DNA of 64,000 nt from Streptomyces flavofungini (GTDB taxonomy: Bacteria; Actinomycetota; Actinomycetes; Streptomycetales; Streptomycetaceae), in the NCBI RefSeq assembly GCF_030388665.1, contig NZ_CP128846.1:5530501-5594500 (forward strand), read 5' to 3'. The position numbers and the translations under genes were made by a program. This document shows, piece by piece, positions 53,041 through 62,710 of the stretch. Position 1 is the first letter of the stretch; each line of letters opens with the position of its first letter. The notes beneath the pieces are model-generated. The model made no database searches. It had not been told where the DNA came from and worked only from the letters and a program-made list of their open reading frames with translations.

Positions 53041-53838
53041 TCAACTCGCCTGCGCCTGCTCGCTCTTGATGATCGCGAACGCCGCTCCCGCGGGGTCGGT
53101 CAGCATGGCCATCCGGCCGATCCCCGGAGCGTCCATCGGCGGGATGAGCGTCGTGCCCCCGGCCTGAAGCGCCTTGGTGCAGACCGCGTCGCAGTCGGCC
53201 ACCTCGAAGTACGGATGCCACTCCGGGCCCGAGCCCGCGTCCAGGTTGTCCTGGTGGAGCTGCATGAGGCCGCCGTGGCTGTTCTCCTCCGTGCCACCCG
53301 CGGGGGTCAACACGGTGTACGTCATGTCCGGGCCCATCTCCACGTCGGTCAGCTGCCAGGAGAACACCGCGCGGTAGAAGTCCTTGGCCGCTGCCGCGTC
53401 CGTGGTGTACAGCTCGGCCCAGGTCAGCGAATGGGGCGTGCTGACGAGGTCCACGCCCTTGGTGTCGCCCGGCTGCCAGACGGCGAAGTCCGCGCCCGCC
53501 GGGTCGCTGAACTGGCCCATCCGGCCGAAACCGAAGACGTCCCCCGGGGGCACCCGCACCCGGCCGCCCGCCTGCTCGACGGCCTTGGCGGTGGCGTCCG
53601 CGTCCGCCGTGTGGAAATACAGCGTCCAGGCGGAGGACGCGCCCTCCTCGGTCAGCGGGCCGAGCCCGGCGACGGTCTTGTCGTCCTGCACGAAGAAGCC
53701 GTACCCGCCGCTCTCCGGGCCCGCCGACTGGAACTGCCAGCCGAAGACGGCGGAGTAGAAGGACACCGCGGCGTCGGTGTCCCGGACACCGAGATCCAGC
53801 CAGTTCGGGGCGCCGGGGACGAAGTCGGTGGAAAGCAT
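53041..53838 (-). CDS. Two-domain VOC (glyoxalase/bleomycin-resistance-like) protein
   Basis: The 265-residue protein is a tandem of two VOC domains (about 8-125 and 135-262), each with FY(S/R)AVFGWQ or FYRAVFSWQ, GGxxP and a final AxxDPAGAxFAxW/I strand. The His/Glu metal ligands are only partly present, so it may bind a small molecule or drug rather than catalyse. Start at 53838 by fit with the family. Divergent from pobA. Confidence 0.88.
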   Translation of the reverse strand: MLSTDFVPGAPNWLDLGVRDTDAAVSFYSAVFGWQFQSAGPESGGYGFFVQDDKTVAGLGPLTEEGASSAWTLYFHTADADATAKAVEQAGGRVRVPPGDVFGFGRMGQFSDPAGADFAVWQPGDTKGVDLVSTPHSLTWAELYTTDAAAAKDFYRAVFSWQLTDVEMGPDMTYTVLTPAGGTEENSHGGLMQLHQDNLDAGSGPEWHPYFEVADCDAVCTKALQAGGTTLIPPMDAPGIGRMAMLTDPAGAAFAIIKSEQAQAS

Positions 53839-53959
53839 GTCCTGCCCTTCGAAGGTGGGTTCCTGGGCTCTTCTCAGCATGGCAGCCACCCCTGACAACC
53901 GCGCCACGAGCGCGGGGGCACCAGGGGCACGGAGTCGGCCCCGGCACGCCGCCCCACCG

Positions 53960-53988
53960 TTGACACCCGCCCCGGGCGGTCCGACACT
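53960..53988 (+). promoter_or_regulatory. Leaderless promoter of pobA
   Basis: TTGACA (53960-53965), a 17-base spacer and GACACT (53983-53988) end six bases before ATG 53995, so transcription should start at the codon. Confidence 0.65.
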
Positions 53989-53994
53989 CCCGTG

Positions 53995-55170
53995 ATGCGC
54001 ACCACCGTCGCGATCATCGGAGCGGGCCCCGCGGGCCTCCTGCTCGCCCGTCTCCTGGACGCCGCGGGCATCGAGTCCGTCGTCCTGGAGAGCCGCGACC
54101 GCGCCCACGTGGAGCGGCGCCAGCGCGCCGGGATCCTGGAGCAGTCCACGGCCGACGCGCTGCGCGCGGCCGGGGCGGGCGCCCGCATGGACCGCGAGGG
54201 CCTGCGCCACACCGGCATCGAGCTGCGCTTCGAGGGCCGCAGGCACCGCGTCGACTTCTCCTGCCTCGCCGACGGCCGCGCGGTGACCGTCTACGCCCAG
54301 ACGGAGGTGTGCAAGGACCTGATCGCCCTGCGGTTCCGCGGCGGCGGCCCGCTGCTCTTCGGGGCCGAGGCGCTCGCCGTGGAGGACGCGGACACCGACG
54401 CGCCCCGGGTGCGCTACCGCCACGAGGGCCGCGAGGGGGTCCTGGACTGCGCGTACGTCGCCGGGTGCGACGGCTACTGGGGTGTGTCCCGGGCCGCGGT
54501 GCCCGCCGCGCTCTCGCGGACGTACGAGCGCAGGTACCCCTACGCCTGGCTCGGGGTCCTCGCGGACGCGCCGCCCTCCCACGACGAGCTGGTCTACGCC
54601 CGCCACGACCGCGGCTTCGCCCTCCTGAGCATGCGCTCGCCCACGGTCTCCCGGCTCTACCTCCAGGTCCCCGAGGGCACCCGCGCCGCCGACTGGAGCG
54701 AACGGGCGATCTGGGACGAGCTGGACCTGCGCCTGGCCACCGACGACGGCTGGCACCTCACGCGCGGCCCGATCACGGCCACGTCCGTCACCCCGATGCG
54801 CTCCCACGTCCACGAGCCGATGCGGCACGGCCGGCTCTTCCTCGCCGGTGACGCCGCCCACATCGTGCCGCCCACCGGCGCCAAGGGCCTCAACCTCGCC
54901 GTGGGCGACGTCGTCACCCTCGCCCGCGCCCTGGTCGCCCACCACACCAGCGGCGACCCGACGGGCCTCGACGCGTACTCCGCGACCTGTCTGCGCCGGG
55001 TCTGGCAGGCCGAGCGGTTCGCGTACGCGATGACGGCCATGCTGCACCGCGACCCCGACGCCACCCCCTTCGACGACCGGCTCCAGCTGGCCCGGCTCGA
55101 CCGGATCGCCACCTCGCGGGCGGCGGCGACGGACCTGGCCGAGAGCTACACGGGACTGCCGTTCGGCTGA
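53995..55170 (+). CDS. pobA: 4-Hydroxybenzoate 3-monooxygenase
   Basis: The 391-residue flavoenzyme hydroxylates 4-hydroxybenzoate to protocatechuate using NADPH and oxygen, feeding the beta-ketoadipate pathway. The FAD fold starts TVAIIGAGPAGLLLARLL; ERRQRAGILEQSTADAL and the second FAD block RLFLAGDAAHIVPPTGAKGLNLA are family marks. No regulator (PobR/PcaV) or pca gene lies in the window. ATG 53995 follows an excellent leaderless promoter; the GTG just before it is a poorer choice. Confidence 0.92.
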   Translation: MRTTVAIIGAGPAGLLLARLLDAAGIESVVLESRDRAHVERRQRAGILEQSTADALRAAGAGARMDREGLRHTGIELRFEGRRHRVDFSCLADGRAVTVYAQTEVCKDLIALRFRGGGPLLFGAEALAVEDADTDAPRVRYRHEGREGVLDCAYVAGCDGYWGVSRAAVPAALSRTYERRYPYAWLGVLADAPPSHDELVYARHDRGFALLSMRSPTVSRLYLQVPEGTRAADWSERAIWDELDLRLATDDGWHLTRGPITATSVTPMRSHVHEPMRHGRLFLAGDAAHIVPPTGAKGLNLAVGDVVTLARALVAHHTSGDPTGLDAYSATCLRRVWQAERFAYAMTAMLHRDPDATPFDDRLQLARLDRIATSRAAATDLAESYTGLPFG

Positions 55171-55322
55171 ACGGGGTCACCCGCGGGGGCCGGAACACCT
55201 GAGCCTCGGCGAGCGTTCCTCGTAACAGATGGGGAAAGATCCTCCCTGAGCACTAGGGCCGGATCTTTGCCAGCCCATTACTCTTGAACCAAAGCCACGC
55301 ACGGTGGCCATGGAGGAGTGAG

Positions 55323-56246
55323 ATGAGGAGCAGTAACCCGGTCTTCTCGCGACGGGGGTTCAGCCGCGACAACGGCTACGCCGGCTTCAACGCCCAGCCG
55401 CAGGCCGGGGGAGCCGCCGCCGTCGGGACGCAGGCCAATCCGTACGCGCAGGGCAACCCGTACGCGGGCGCGGGCCAGCAGGCCCCCGCCAACCCGTACG
55501 CCAACAACCCGTACGCCCAGCAGGACCTCCAGGGCGCCCCGCCCCAGTCCCCGGTGACCACCGGCCGCATGACGATGGACGACGTCGTCATGCGCACGGC
55601 CACCACGCTCGGCGTCCTCGTCGTCACGGCCGCGCTCGCCTGGGCGCTGCTGCCCGTGGACGACGCCAACATCAGCAAGTCCTACGGCATCGCGATCGGC
55701 GCCGGTCTCGTCGCGATGATCCTGGGCTTCGTGCAGGCCTTCAAGCGCAAGGCGTCGCCGCCGCTGATCCTGACGTACGCCGCCCTGGAGGGTGTCTTCC
55801 TCGGCGTCGTCTCCAGCGTCGTCGACAACCGCATCGCGAGCGGCGCGGCCATGCAGGCCGTGCTCGGCACGATGGCCGTCTTCCTCGGCGTCCTCGTGGC
55901 GTACAAGGCCGGCTGGATCCGCGTGAACCGCCGGTTCTACGGCTTCGTGATGGCGGCCGCCCTCGGCTTCATCCTGCTGATGGCGGTGAACCTGCTGTTC
56001 GCCGTGATCGGCGGCGGTGACGGCCTCGGCTTCCGCAGCGGTGGCCTCGGCATCATGTTCGGCATCATCGGCATCCTGCTCGGTGCCTGCTTCCTGGCCC
56101 TGGACTTCAAGCAGGTCGAGGACGGCATCGCGTACGGCGCCCCGCGCGAGGAGGCCTGGCTCGCCGCCTTCGGCCTCACGATGACGCTGGTGTGGATCTA
56201 CATGGAGTTCCTGCGGCTCATCGCGATCCTGCAGGGCAACGACTGA
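55323..56246 (+). CDS. Bax inhibitor-1/YccA family membrane protein
   Basis: The 307-residue protein has a disordered N-terminus rich in NPYA repeats (about 15-80), then a seven-helix membrane region (from TATTLGVLVVTAALAWALLP to the end), with the conserved last helix EAWLAAFGLTMTLVWIYMEFLRLIA. Members of the Streptomyces type (with G/N/P-rich start) are proton or calcium leak channels by family; here unproven. GGAGGAG precedes ATG 55323. Confidence 0.88.
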   Translation: MRSSNPVFSRRGFSRDNGYAGFNAQPQAGGAAAVGTQANPYAQGNPYAGAGQQAPANPYANNPYAQQDLQGAPPQSPVTTGRMTMDDVVMRTATTLGVLVVTAALAWALLPVDDANISKSYGIAIGAGLVAMILGFVQAFKRKASPPLILTYAALEGVFLGVVSSVVDNRIASGAAMQAVLGTMAVFLGVLVAYKAGWIRVNRRFYGFVMAAALGFILLMAVNLLFAVIGGGDGLGFRSGGLGIMFGIIGILLGACFLALDFKQVEDGIAYGAPREEAWLAAFGLTMTLVWIYMEFLRLIAILQGND

Positions 56247-56282
56247 CGCCGCCCCCTGGGCGGCTGACGTCCTGAAGACGGC

Positions 56283-56318
56283 CGAAGGGCCCGCGGAATA
56301 CCTTCCGCGGGCCCTTCG
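56283..56318. terminator. Terminator after the Bax inhibitor-like gene
   Basis: Perfect arms of 15 bases (CGAAGGGCCCGCGGA with its complement, to 56318) with a six-base loop, between convergent genes. Confidence 0.85.
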
Positions 56319-56393
56319 TCGTCTGCCGTTCGTCTGATGCTTGTCCTGCTGCCTGTCCTGATGTCTGTCTTCGCGGGGGAACGGGGGTCGGGG

Positions 56394-56624
56394 TCAGAGC
56401 AGTTTGCGCGCGGCACGACGGAGGTCGTACTCGTGGATGATCGCCTTGGCGTGGCCGTACGCGAGGTTGTGTGCGCCGCGGAGCCAGCTGACCTTCTCCT
56501 CGAAGCGGAAGAGAGAGGGGCCCTCGTCGACGGTGCGCAGCCAGTCGGAGACTTCACGACCTGTGCAGTGGGGGATTCGCGCGAGCAGATTTCGGTGGGT
56601 CTCCTCGGAGAAGACTTGGGACAT
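56394..56624 (-). CDS. DUF4287-like small protein
   Basis: The 76-residue protein reads SQVFSEETHRNLLARIPHCTGREVSDWLRTVDEG, then FEEKVSWLRGAHNLAYGHAKAIIHEYDLRRAARKL: the DUF4287 pattern of helices ending in GHAxA(I/L)VHE. The function is unknown. GGAGG is five bases before ATG 56624. Divergent from the hypothetical gene at 56726. Confidence 0.8.
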   Translation of the reverse strand: MSQVFSEETHRNLLARIPHCTGREVSDWLRTVDEGPSLFRFEEKVSWLRGAHNLAYGHAKAIIHEYDLRRAARKLL

Positions 56625-56688
56625 CGGCGCCTCCGGACGCGTTCGATGTGGTCCGTCCTTCACGCCACCGTGCCTGAGCGTTCGGGTA

Positions 56689-56719
56689 TTGGCAACAGTC
56701 CCCGCTCGACGCGTAGGGT
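56689..56719 (+). promoter_or_regulatory. Leaderless promoter of the small gene at 56726
   Basis: TTGGCA (56689-56694), a 19-base spacer and TAGGGT (56714-56719) end six bases before the GTG at 56726. Confidence 0.5.
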
Positions 56720-56725
56720 CGCACA

Positions 56726-57037
56726 GTGCTCGATACGACGCCTTTGATCACGGCCGTTGACCGATTCGCGGACCGGCTGCGGGCCGCCCCGCAGTCCAGA
56801 CTGCAGCGTGGGGCGGCGGCCGAAGCGCTCGAGCTCGCCAGGGAGTTGGCCCTGCGCACCCAGGTGCGGGAGGCGCCGGGCGAGGAACCGCGCCGGATGC
56901 CGGACGCCGGAATGTTCGCGGCGGCCGACCAGATCACCGTCGCGGGACGGGACTTGGCCCTGGTGCTCGCCGACGAGCGGGAACTCGCGGAGGCCGTGGA
57001 ACTGGTGGAGCAGGCCCTCGGACGGGCCGGAATCTGA
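56726..57037 (+). CDS. Conserved Streptomyces hypothetical protein
   Basis: The 103-residue protein is all-helical by look (LDTTPLITAVDRFADRLRAAP, then AAAEALELARELALRTQVRE, and a final EAVELVEQALGRAGI), acidic, with no membrane segment. I do not recognise it. It starts with GTG from a likely leaderless promoter, which supports its being a real gene. Convergent with the next hypothetical. Confidence 0.7.
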   Translation: MLDTTPLITAVDRFADRLRAAPQSRLQRGAAAEALELARELALRTQVREAPGEEPRRMPDAGMFAAADQITVAGRDLALVLADERELAEAVELVEQALGRAGI

Positions 57038-57082
57038 CCGGAAACCGCTGTCGGACGCTCGCGGTCACCCAGCGGTGACGGC

Positions 57083-57907
57083 TCAGACGCTCGCGATCAC
57101 ACGGTCGGCCAGGATGTAGACGTTCTCCGCGCCGCACGCGAACGTCAGGGCGTACGCGCCCGAGACGCCGGAGCCGCCGAGCAGGACCGGGGCCTGGCCG
57201 TCGCGCAGTGCGGCGGCGAGCAGCTCCGCGGTCTCGCGGTGGCCCGGGGTCATGCAGAGCGTCGTGCCGTCCGTGAAGACGTAGACGTCCAGGGTGCCGA
57301 GGGGGCCGGGGCGCACGTCGGCGAGCGCCGTGCGGGCGTCGGCCAGCTCCTCCAGGCAGGCCACGGTGCGCTCGTGGTCGCCGTGCGCGCTGGACTGCAC
57401 CGGCACGAAGTCGGGGTGGGAGGGGTGGCGGCGGCGGGCCGCGGCCAGCTCGGGGGAGTCCGCGGCGAACTCGTCCACGGCCCCCGCCGGGTCGGCGAAG
57501 GGCTCCACGACCGGCTCCAGGCTCTCCGCCTCCAGGCCCGCGAGATCGGCCTGGCGCGGCAGGAACAGCTCGTCCGCGATGCTCTCGGGCAGGCCGCTGA
57601 GGAGCGAGGGCGTGTCCGCGATGTCCCGCGCCTCCTGGGCGGCCCAGAACGCGCGCGCCTCGGCCAGCTCGCGCTCGCGCTCCTCGGCGAGGGCCTCGGC
57701 GACCGCCGCGCGTATCTCCTCGGTGTCCACGGCGGTACGTGCCGCGGGTACGGAGACGCGGCTGACGGCCGCGCCGCGGCTCTCGGCCAGCTCGGTGCGC
57801 AGCTCGGTGATCTGCTGCCGCAGGCCCCGCACGGTGTGCAGGGTCGCGGTGCCCACGGCCGTGGCAGCGGCCGCGGAGAGCAGCAAGGCAAGATGCATGG
57901 CGCTCAC
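57083..57907 (-). CDS. Membrane-anchored coiled-coil hypothetical protein
   Basis: The 274 residues begin with an uncleaved-type membrane segment (HLALLLSAAAATAVGTATL), followed by a short coiled coil (residues 27-42 and 65-95, EEIRAAVAEALAEERERELAEARAFW), an acidic middle, and a C-terminal alpha/beta domain (GTLDVYVFTDGTTLCMTPGHRETAELLAAALRDG, VLLGGSGVSGAYALTFACGAENVYILADR). I do not recognise the family. The GTG at 57907 has GGGAG eight bases upstream. Confidence 0.75.
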   Translation of the reverse strand: MSAMHLALLLSAAAATAVGTATLHTVRGLRQQITELRTELAESRGAAVSRVSVPAARTAVDTEEIRAAVAEALAEERERELAEARAFWAAQEARDIADTPSLLSGLPESIADELFLPRQADLAGLEAESLEPVVEPFADPAGAVDEFAADSPELAAARRRHPSHPDFVPVQSSAHGDHERTVACLEELADARTALADVRPGPLGTLDVYVFTDGTTLCMTPGHRETAELLAAALRDGQAPVLLGGSGVSGAYALTFACGAENVYILADRVIASV

Positions 57908-58057
57908 TGACGTACTCCCGGTTTCAAGTCGACCCCCGACTTCCTACATCAGCTTGAAGCCTGCACCATCCCGCTGTCAGTGCATTACGTCACGAATTGG
58001 ACAGGACTTTCGGCCCGGTGTTTATTCGCGCATCCGTGCTGACCTGGGCAATTGCGC

Positions 58058-58100
58058 CTCCCCCAGGAGATTGGTCACATCCTGGGGGAGATTGGGTCAC
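58058..58100. repeat. Inverted and direct repeats upstream of the hypothetical gene
   Basis: CTCCCCCAGG (58058-58067) pairs with CCTGGGGGAG (58081-58090); GGAGATTGGTCAC (58066-58078) recurs as GGAGATTGGGTCAC (58087-58100). The surrounding gap (57908-58220) shows no other feature; it may hold the promoter of the left-going gene at 57907. Confidence 0.55.
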
Positions 58101-58220
58101 GAATGAGTGGAGGGGGCGAAGTGGCCGCTGTGTCCCGGCCCTTGAGACGAGCGGCCACTCAGGGTGCGGGTCCGGCCGCTCGCGGCGCCGGTCCCGGCGG
58201 GGCCGTGGACGGGCTCGGTC

Positions 58221-59441
58221 TCAGCTCAGGCGCTCGATGACCATCGCCATGCCCTGGCCGCCGCCGACGCACATCGTCTCCAGGCCGAACTGCTTGTCGT
58301 GGAACTGGAGGCTGTTGATCAGCGTGCCGGTGATGCGGGCGCCGGTCATGCCGAAGGGGTGGCCCACGGCGATGGCGCCGCCGTTGACGTTCAGCTTCTC
58401 CAGCGGGATGCCGAGGTCGCGGTAGGACGGGATGACCTGGGCGGCGAAGGCCTCGTTGATCTCGACCAGGTCGATGTCGCCGACGCCGAGCCCGGCGCGC
58501 TTGAGCGCCTGCTTGCTGGCCTCGACCGGGCCGAGGCCCATGATCTCCGGGGAGAGGCCGGAGACGCCGGTCGACACGATCCGGGCCAGCGGGGTCAGGC
58601 CGAGCTCGCGGGCCTTGGTGTCGCTCATGATCACCAGGGCGGCGGCGCCGTCGTTCAGGGGGCAGCAGTTGCCCGCGGTGACCAGGCCGTCGGGGCGGAA
58701 CACCGGCTTGAGGCCCGCCACGCCCTCCAGGGTGACGCCCGCGCGCGGCCCGTCGTCCTTGCTGACGACCGTGCCGTCGGGCGTGGTGACCGGCGTGATC
58801 TCGCGCTCCCAGAAGCCGTTCTTCAGGGCCTCCTCGGCGAGGTTCTGGGACCGGACGCCGAACTCGTCCATGTCCTCGCGGGTGACGCCCTTCAGCCGGG
58901 CGAGGTTCTCGGCGGTCTGGCCCATCGCGATGTACGCGTCCGGGACCAGGCCGTCCTCGCGCGGGTCGTGCCAGTCGGTGCCGGTCTCCTGGGCGCGGGC
59001 CGCGGTGCGGGCCTCGGCGTCCGCGAAGAGCGGGTTGTGGGTGTCGGGCTGGCCGTCGCTGGTGCCCTTCACGGAGCGGGACACCATCTCCACGCCCGCC
59101 GAGATGAAGACGTCGCCCTCGCCGGCCTTGATGGCGTGCAGCGCCATCCGGGACGTCTGCAACGAGGAGGAGCAGTAGCGCGTGATGGTGCAGCCGGGGA
59201 GGTGGTCCATCCCCATCTGCACCGCGACGATCCGGCCGAGGTTGTGCCCCTGCTCGCCGCCGGGCAGGCCGCAGCCCAGCATCAGGTCGTCGATGTCCTT
59301 CGGGTCGAGCGCGGGCACCTTGGCGAGGGCCGCCTGGACGATCGTGGCGGTCAGGTCGTCCGGGCGCAGCTCCTTCAGGGAGCCCTTGAAGGCGCGGCCG
59401 ATGGGGGAGCGGGCAGCGGAGACGATCACGGCTTCGGGCAT
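58221..59441 (-). CDS. Thiolase (acetyl-CoA C-acetyltransferase family)
   Basis: The 406-residue enzyme has the nucleophile block [15 protein letters not shown] (Cys about 90), [50 protein letters not shown] with the His, and the second cysteine [11 protein letters not shown]. It cleaves or forms beta-ketoacyl-CoA in fatty acid degradation or synthesis. ATG 59441 has AGGAG six bases upstream. It is a single gene here with no partner dehydrogenase. Confidence 0.94.
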   Translation of the reverse strand: MPEAVIVSAARSPIGRAFKGSLKELRPDDLTATIVQAALAKVPALDPKDIDDLMLGCGLPGGEQGHNLGRIVAVQMGMDHLPGCTITRYCSSSLQTSRMALHAIKAGEGDVFISAGVEMVSRSVKGTSDGQPDTHNPLFADAEARTAARAQETGTDWHDPREDGLVPDAYIAMGQTAENLARLKGVTREDMDEFGVRSQNLAEEALKNGFWEREITPVTTPDGTVVSKDDGPRAGVTLEGVAGLKPVFRPDGLVTAGNCCPLNDGAAALVIMSDTKARELGLTPLARIVSTGVSGLSPEIMGLGPVEASKQALKRAGLGVGDIDLVEINEAFAAQVIPSYRDLGIPLEKLNVNGGAIAVGHPFGMTGARITGTLINSLQFHDKQFGLETMCVGGGQGMAMVIERLS

Positions 59442-59576
59442 CACGGGCTCCTACTGGCGGGGGCGCCCTGGGGGCAGGGCAGGACTCCCTGGGAAGTTAC
59501 CTGCACGTATCGCTGTCGGTCACGGGGCGGGAGCTGTGACGCGGGCCGCATTTCTAAGCGGCTGCTCAGGTCGAGG

Positions 59577-59810
59577 CCTCGCGGGGCGCCCCAGTCCCGC
59601 CCCTTTCCCGAAACCGGGGCCGCGCCCCTGGACTCCGCTGTCGGCGCTCCGCGCCTCGTCCTCAAACGCCGGACGGGCTGAAATGCCCCCGGGGCGGGCT
59701 GGAAGCCGGCTCCACCGGCGAGAATTCTCAGCCCCTCCGGCGATTGAGGAGCGGGGTCTGGGGCGGAGCCCAGTTTCGGGCAGGGGCGGGACTGGGGCGC
59801 CCCCGCGAGG
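59577..59810. repeat. Pair of inverted dispersed repeats
   Basis: Two copies of a Streptomyces intergenic element face each other: 59577-59684 and 59728-59810. They share CGGGGCGCCCC..AGTCCCGCCCC, CCCGAAAC and CCGGCG..TTGAGGA-type core in opposite orientation. They fill the 372-base gap between the thiolase and SGNH genes; nothing else was seen in it. Confidence 0.7.
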
Positions 59811-59813
59811 CCG

Positions 59814-60827
59814 CTACGGAATCGGCGACGGGTCCGGTTCCTGGATGCGGCGGCGGCGCCTGCGCTTGAGGAGGGCCCAGGGGCCACGGGGGCCCGTGGG
59901 CATGGCGCCGGTGACCTCCGTGCCGCCCTCGGAGGCGGCCTTGGCGGCGGCACGGGCCACGGGCAGGAAGCCCTCGCGGCGCGACACGTCGGGCCGCTCC
60001 TCCTCCGGCCACAGGCCGAGCGCGGCGCACAGCGTGGGCAGGACGGCCATCGCCGCGGTGGCGTACCCCTCCGCGGAGGGGTGGTAGTTGTCGGGACCGA
60101 ACAGCTCCCGCGGGTTCGCCGCGAACTCGGGCCCGAGCAGATCGCCCAAGGACACCGTCCGGCCCCCCTGCTCCACCACCCCGATGGTCTGCGCGGCGGC
60201 GAGCTGCCGCGACACCCGCCGCGCCAGCCAGCGCAGCGGCTGGTAGACGGGCTCGATGGTCCCGAGGTCGGGACACGTCCCCACCACCACCTCCGCCCCG
60301 GCCGTCCGCAGCCTGCGCACCGCCGCCGAGAGCAGCCGCACGGAGCGGGTCGCCGGCATCCGGTGGGTGACGTCGTTCGCCCCGATCATCACCACGCACA
60401 CATCGGGCACCCAGCCTGTCTCGTCGGACAGGACCAGCGACACCTGCCGCTCCAGGTCGTCGGACTGCGCCCCCGGCTGCGCCACCACCCGCACGTCCAC
60501 CGGCCGCTCCGCCACCGCGGCCAGGCCCGAGGCGAGGAGCGCCGCCGGGGTCTGCTGCGCCCGGCGCACGCCCTGGCCCGCGGCCGTGGAGTCGCCGAGC
60601 ACGGCGAACCGCAGCGGCTCCCCGCACTCGGAGCGCTCGGCGAACGCCGCCCCGTAGCGTCCGTTCGCCCGCGGCGGCGCCCCGTACCCGCCGTTGCCCA
60701 CCGAACGCTTGGCCAGCTGCACCTCGGCGAGGACGACCCCGACCGTGGCCGCGCCGAGCAGCCCGATGCCTCCGCCGCCGTACGCCGCGCCCGCGGCGAT
60801 GCGCCGCGCCACCCTCGCCCTCGACAT
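59814..60827 (-). CDS. Membrane-anchored or secreted SGNH/GDSL hydrolase
   Basis: The 337-residue protein has a hydrophobic start (IAAGAAYGGGGIGLLGAATVGVVL) that may be a signal anchor. Block I is FAVLGDSTAAGQGV with the serine, block III VVMIGANDVTHRMP, and block V GPDNYHPSAEGYATAA with the Asp-His pair. Such enzymes deacylate lipids or cell-wall sugars. A basic C-terminal tail (ALLKRRRRRRIQEPD) is unusual. Followed by the repeat pair. Confidence 0.88.
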   Translation of the reverse strand: MSRARVARRIAAGAAYGGGGIGLLGAATVGVVLAEVQLAKRSVGNGGYGAPPRANGRYGAAFAERSECGEPLRFAVLGDSTAAGQGVRRAQQTPAALLASGLAAVAERPVDVRVVAQPGAQSDDLERQVSLVLSDETGWVPDVCVVMIGANDVTHRMPATRSVRLLSAAVRRLRTAGAEVVVGTCPDLGTIEPVYQPLRWLARRVSRQLAAAQTIGVVEQGGRTVSLGDLLGPEFAANPRELFGPDNYHPSAEGYATAAMAVLPTLCAALGLWPEEERPDVSRREGFLPVARAAAKAASEGGTEVTGAMPTGPRGPWALLKRRRRRRIQEPDPSPIP

Positions 60828-61091
60828 GCTCCGCCGTCACCCCAGTCCAGTCGTGTGGAGCCCATTTCGTCCCGTACATCCAGTCATTGCCCCGTCGGAC
60901 CGGGCGGCCAATCGCGAGCGGAGGTGAACGGGGGAGTCCGAGCCGTAGGCTGACGGGACCGAAAACCTCGTGCGGCGACCCCGGGCGCGAGCCGGTGGGG
61001 CCGTGCGACACCCGCGGCCCACGCGGCTCGTCCGTCACGGTGGGCGGCCACGACATCGCAGCCCGGATACCCCGGAAAAACGGAGACCACG

Positions 61092-62483
61092 GTGCATTTC
61101 CACGACTCGATGATCAGCCTCGTCGGCAACACCCCGCTGGTGCGGCTCAACAACGTGACCGCGGGCCTCAAGGCCACGGTCCTCGCCAAGGTCGAGTACT
61201 TCAACCCCGGCGGCTCCGTGAAGGACCGCATCGCGCTGCGCATGATCGAGGCGGCGGAGGCGAGCGGCGAGCTGCGCCCCGGCGGCACGATCGTCGAGCC
61301 GACCAGCGGCAACACCGGCGTCGGCCTTGCCATCGTGGCCCAGCAGAAGGGCTACAAGTGCGTCTTCGTGTGCCCGGACAAGGTGTCGACCGACAAGATC
61401 AACGTGCTGCGCGCGTACGGCGCCGAGGTGGTCGTCTGCCCGACCGCCGTCGACCCCGAGCACCCGGACTCGTACTACAACGTCTCGGACCGCCTCGTAC
61501 GCGAGATCCCCGACGCCTGGAAGCCGGACCAGTACTCCAACCCGAACAATCCCCTCTCGCACTATCACTCCACCGGCCCCGAGCTGTGGGAGCAGACGGA
61601 GGGGAAGATCACCCACTTCGTCACCGGCATCGGCACCGGCGGCACGATCTCCGGTACCGGCGGGTACCTGAAGGAGATCTCCGGCGGCAAGGTCAAGGTC
61701 ATCGGCGCCGACCCCGAGGGGTCCGTGTACTCCGGGGGCTCCGGGCGGCCCTACCTCGTCGAGGGCGTCGGTGAGGACTTCTGGCCGACGGCCTACGACC
61801 GGAACGTGACGGACGACATCGTCGCGGTCTCGGACAAGGACTCCTTCCAGATGACCCGGCGCCTGGCCAAGGAGGAGGGCCTGCTCGTCGGCGGCTCCTG
61901 CGGCATGGCGGTCGTGGCGGCGCTGCGCGTCGCGGAGGGCCTCGGCCCGGACGACGTGGTGGTCGTGCTGCTCCCGGACTCCGGCCGCGGCTACATGAGC
62001 AAGATCTTCAGCGACGAGTGGATGAACGACTACGGCTTCCTGGAGGAGGCCGGCGACCAGCCGCGCGTCGGCGACGTGCTGCGCCGCAAGGAGGGCGGCG
62101 AGCTGCCCTCCCTCGTCCACATGCACCCCGAGGAGACCGTCGGCGAGGCCATCGAGGTCCTGCGCGAGTACGGCGTCTCGCAGATGCCGATCGTCAAGCC
62201 CGGCGCGGGGCACCCGGACGTGATGGCCGCCGAGGTCATCGGCTCCGTCGTCGAGCGCGAGCTGCTCGACGCGCTGTTCGCCCAGCGGGCCTCGCTCGGC
62301 GACCCGCTGGAGAAGCACATGTCCGACCCGCTGCCACAGGTCGGCTCCGGCGAGCCCGTCGCCGACCTGATGTCGGTCCTCGGCTCCGCCGACGCCGCCA
62401 TCGTCCTCGTCGAGGGCAAGCCCACGGGTGTGGTGAGCCGTCAGGACCTGCTCGCGTTCCTCGCGGAGCAGCAGGGGGCGTAG
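61092..62483 (+). CDS. cbs: Cystathionine beta-synthase
   Basis: The 463-residue enzyme joins homocysteine and serine to cystathionine with PLP. The fold starts ISLVGNTPLVRLNNV; the PLP lysine is in GGSVKDRIALRM, PTSGNTGVGLAIVA binds the phosphate, and TGIGTGGTISGTGG follows. Residues about 330-460 hold a CBS-domain pair (VGEAIEVLREYGVSQMPIV, and VADLMSVLGSADAAIVLVEGKPTGVVS). No heme domain is present, as usual in bacteria. GTG 61092 with GGAGA upstream. A TAGGCT -10-like site lies at 60945. Confidence 0.93.
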   Translation: MHFHDSMISLVGNTPLVRLNNVTAGLKATVLAKVEYFNPGGSVKDRIALRMIEAAEASGELRPGGTIVEPTSGNTGVGLAIVAQQKGYKCVFVCPDKVSTDKINVLRAYGAEVVVCPTAVDPEHPDSYYNVSDRLVREIPDAWKPDQYSNPNNPLSHYHSTGPELWEQTEGKITHFVTGIGTGGTISGTGGYLKEISGGKVKVIGADPEGSVYSGGSGRPYLVEGVGEDFWPTAYDRNVTDDIVAVSDKDSFQMTRRLAKEEGLLVGGSCGMAVVAALRVAEGLGPDDVVVVLLPDSGRGYMSKIFSDEWMNDYGFLEEAGDQPRVGDVLRRKEGGELPSLVHMHPEETVGEAIEVLREYGVSQMPIVKPGAGHPDVMAAEVIGSVVERELLDALFAQRASLGDPLEKHMSDPLPQVGSGEPVADLMSVLGSADAAIVLVEGKPTGVVSRQDLLAFLAEQQGA

Positions 62484-62710
62484 GCGTTCCTCGGGTGCGG
62501 GCGCGGCCGGCCGGTGCCGGTCGTGCCCGCACCCCGGCCGCGGGGGAGGGAACTTCGCGGAAGCGGTACGAAGGCGACACGTCCGCGCAGCACCCGCTTA
62601 ACACGCGTACGGCACCTTGGTGGGTGTCGGCGTCAGGACTTCCGGAGCGGCTCCCGGACCTCCAGGACGCCTCGGACGCGGAGCCCGGCCCTGACCCGGC
62701 CCGCGTTCCT

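Noticed and set aside
58052..58240. 62-codon plus-strand frame before the thiolase end
   Set aside because: Ala/Gly-rich, runs into the thiolase coding region on the other strand, no clear ribosome site.
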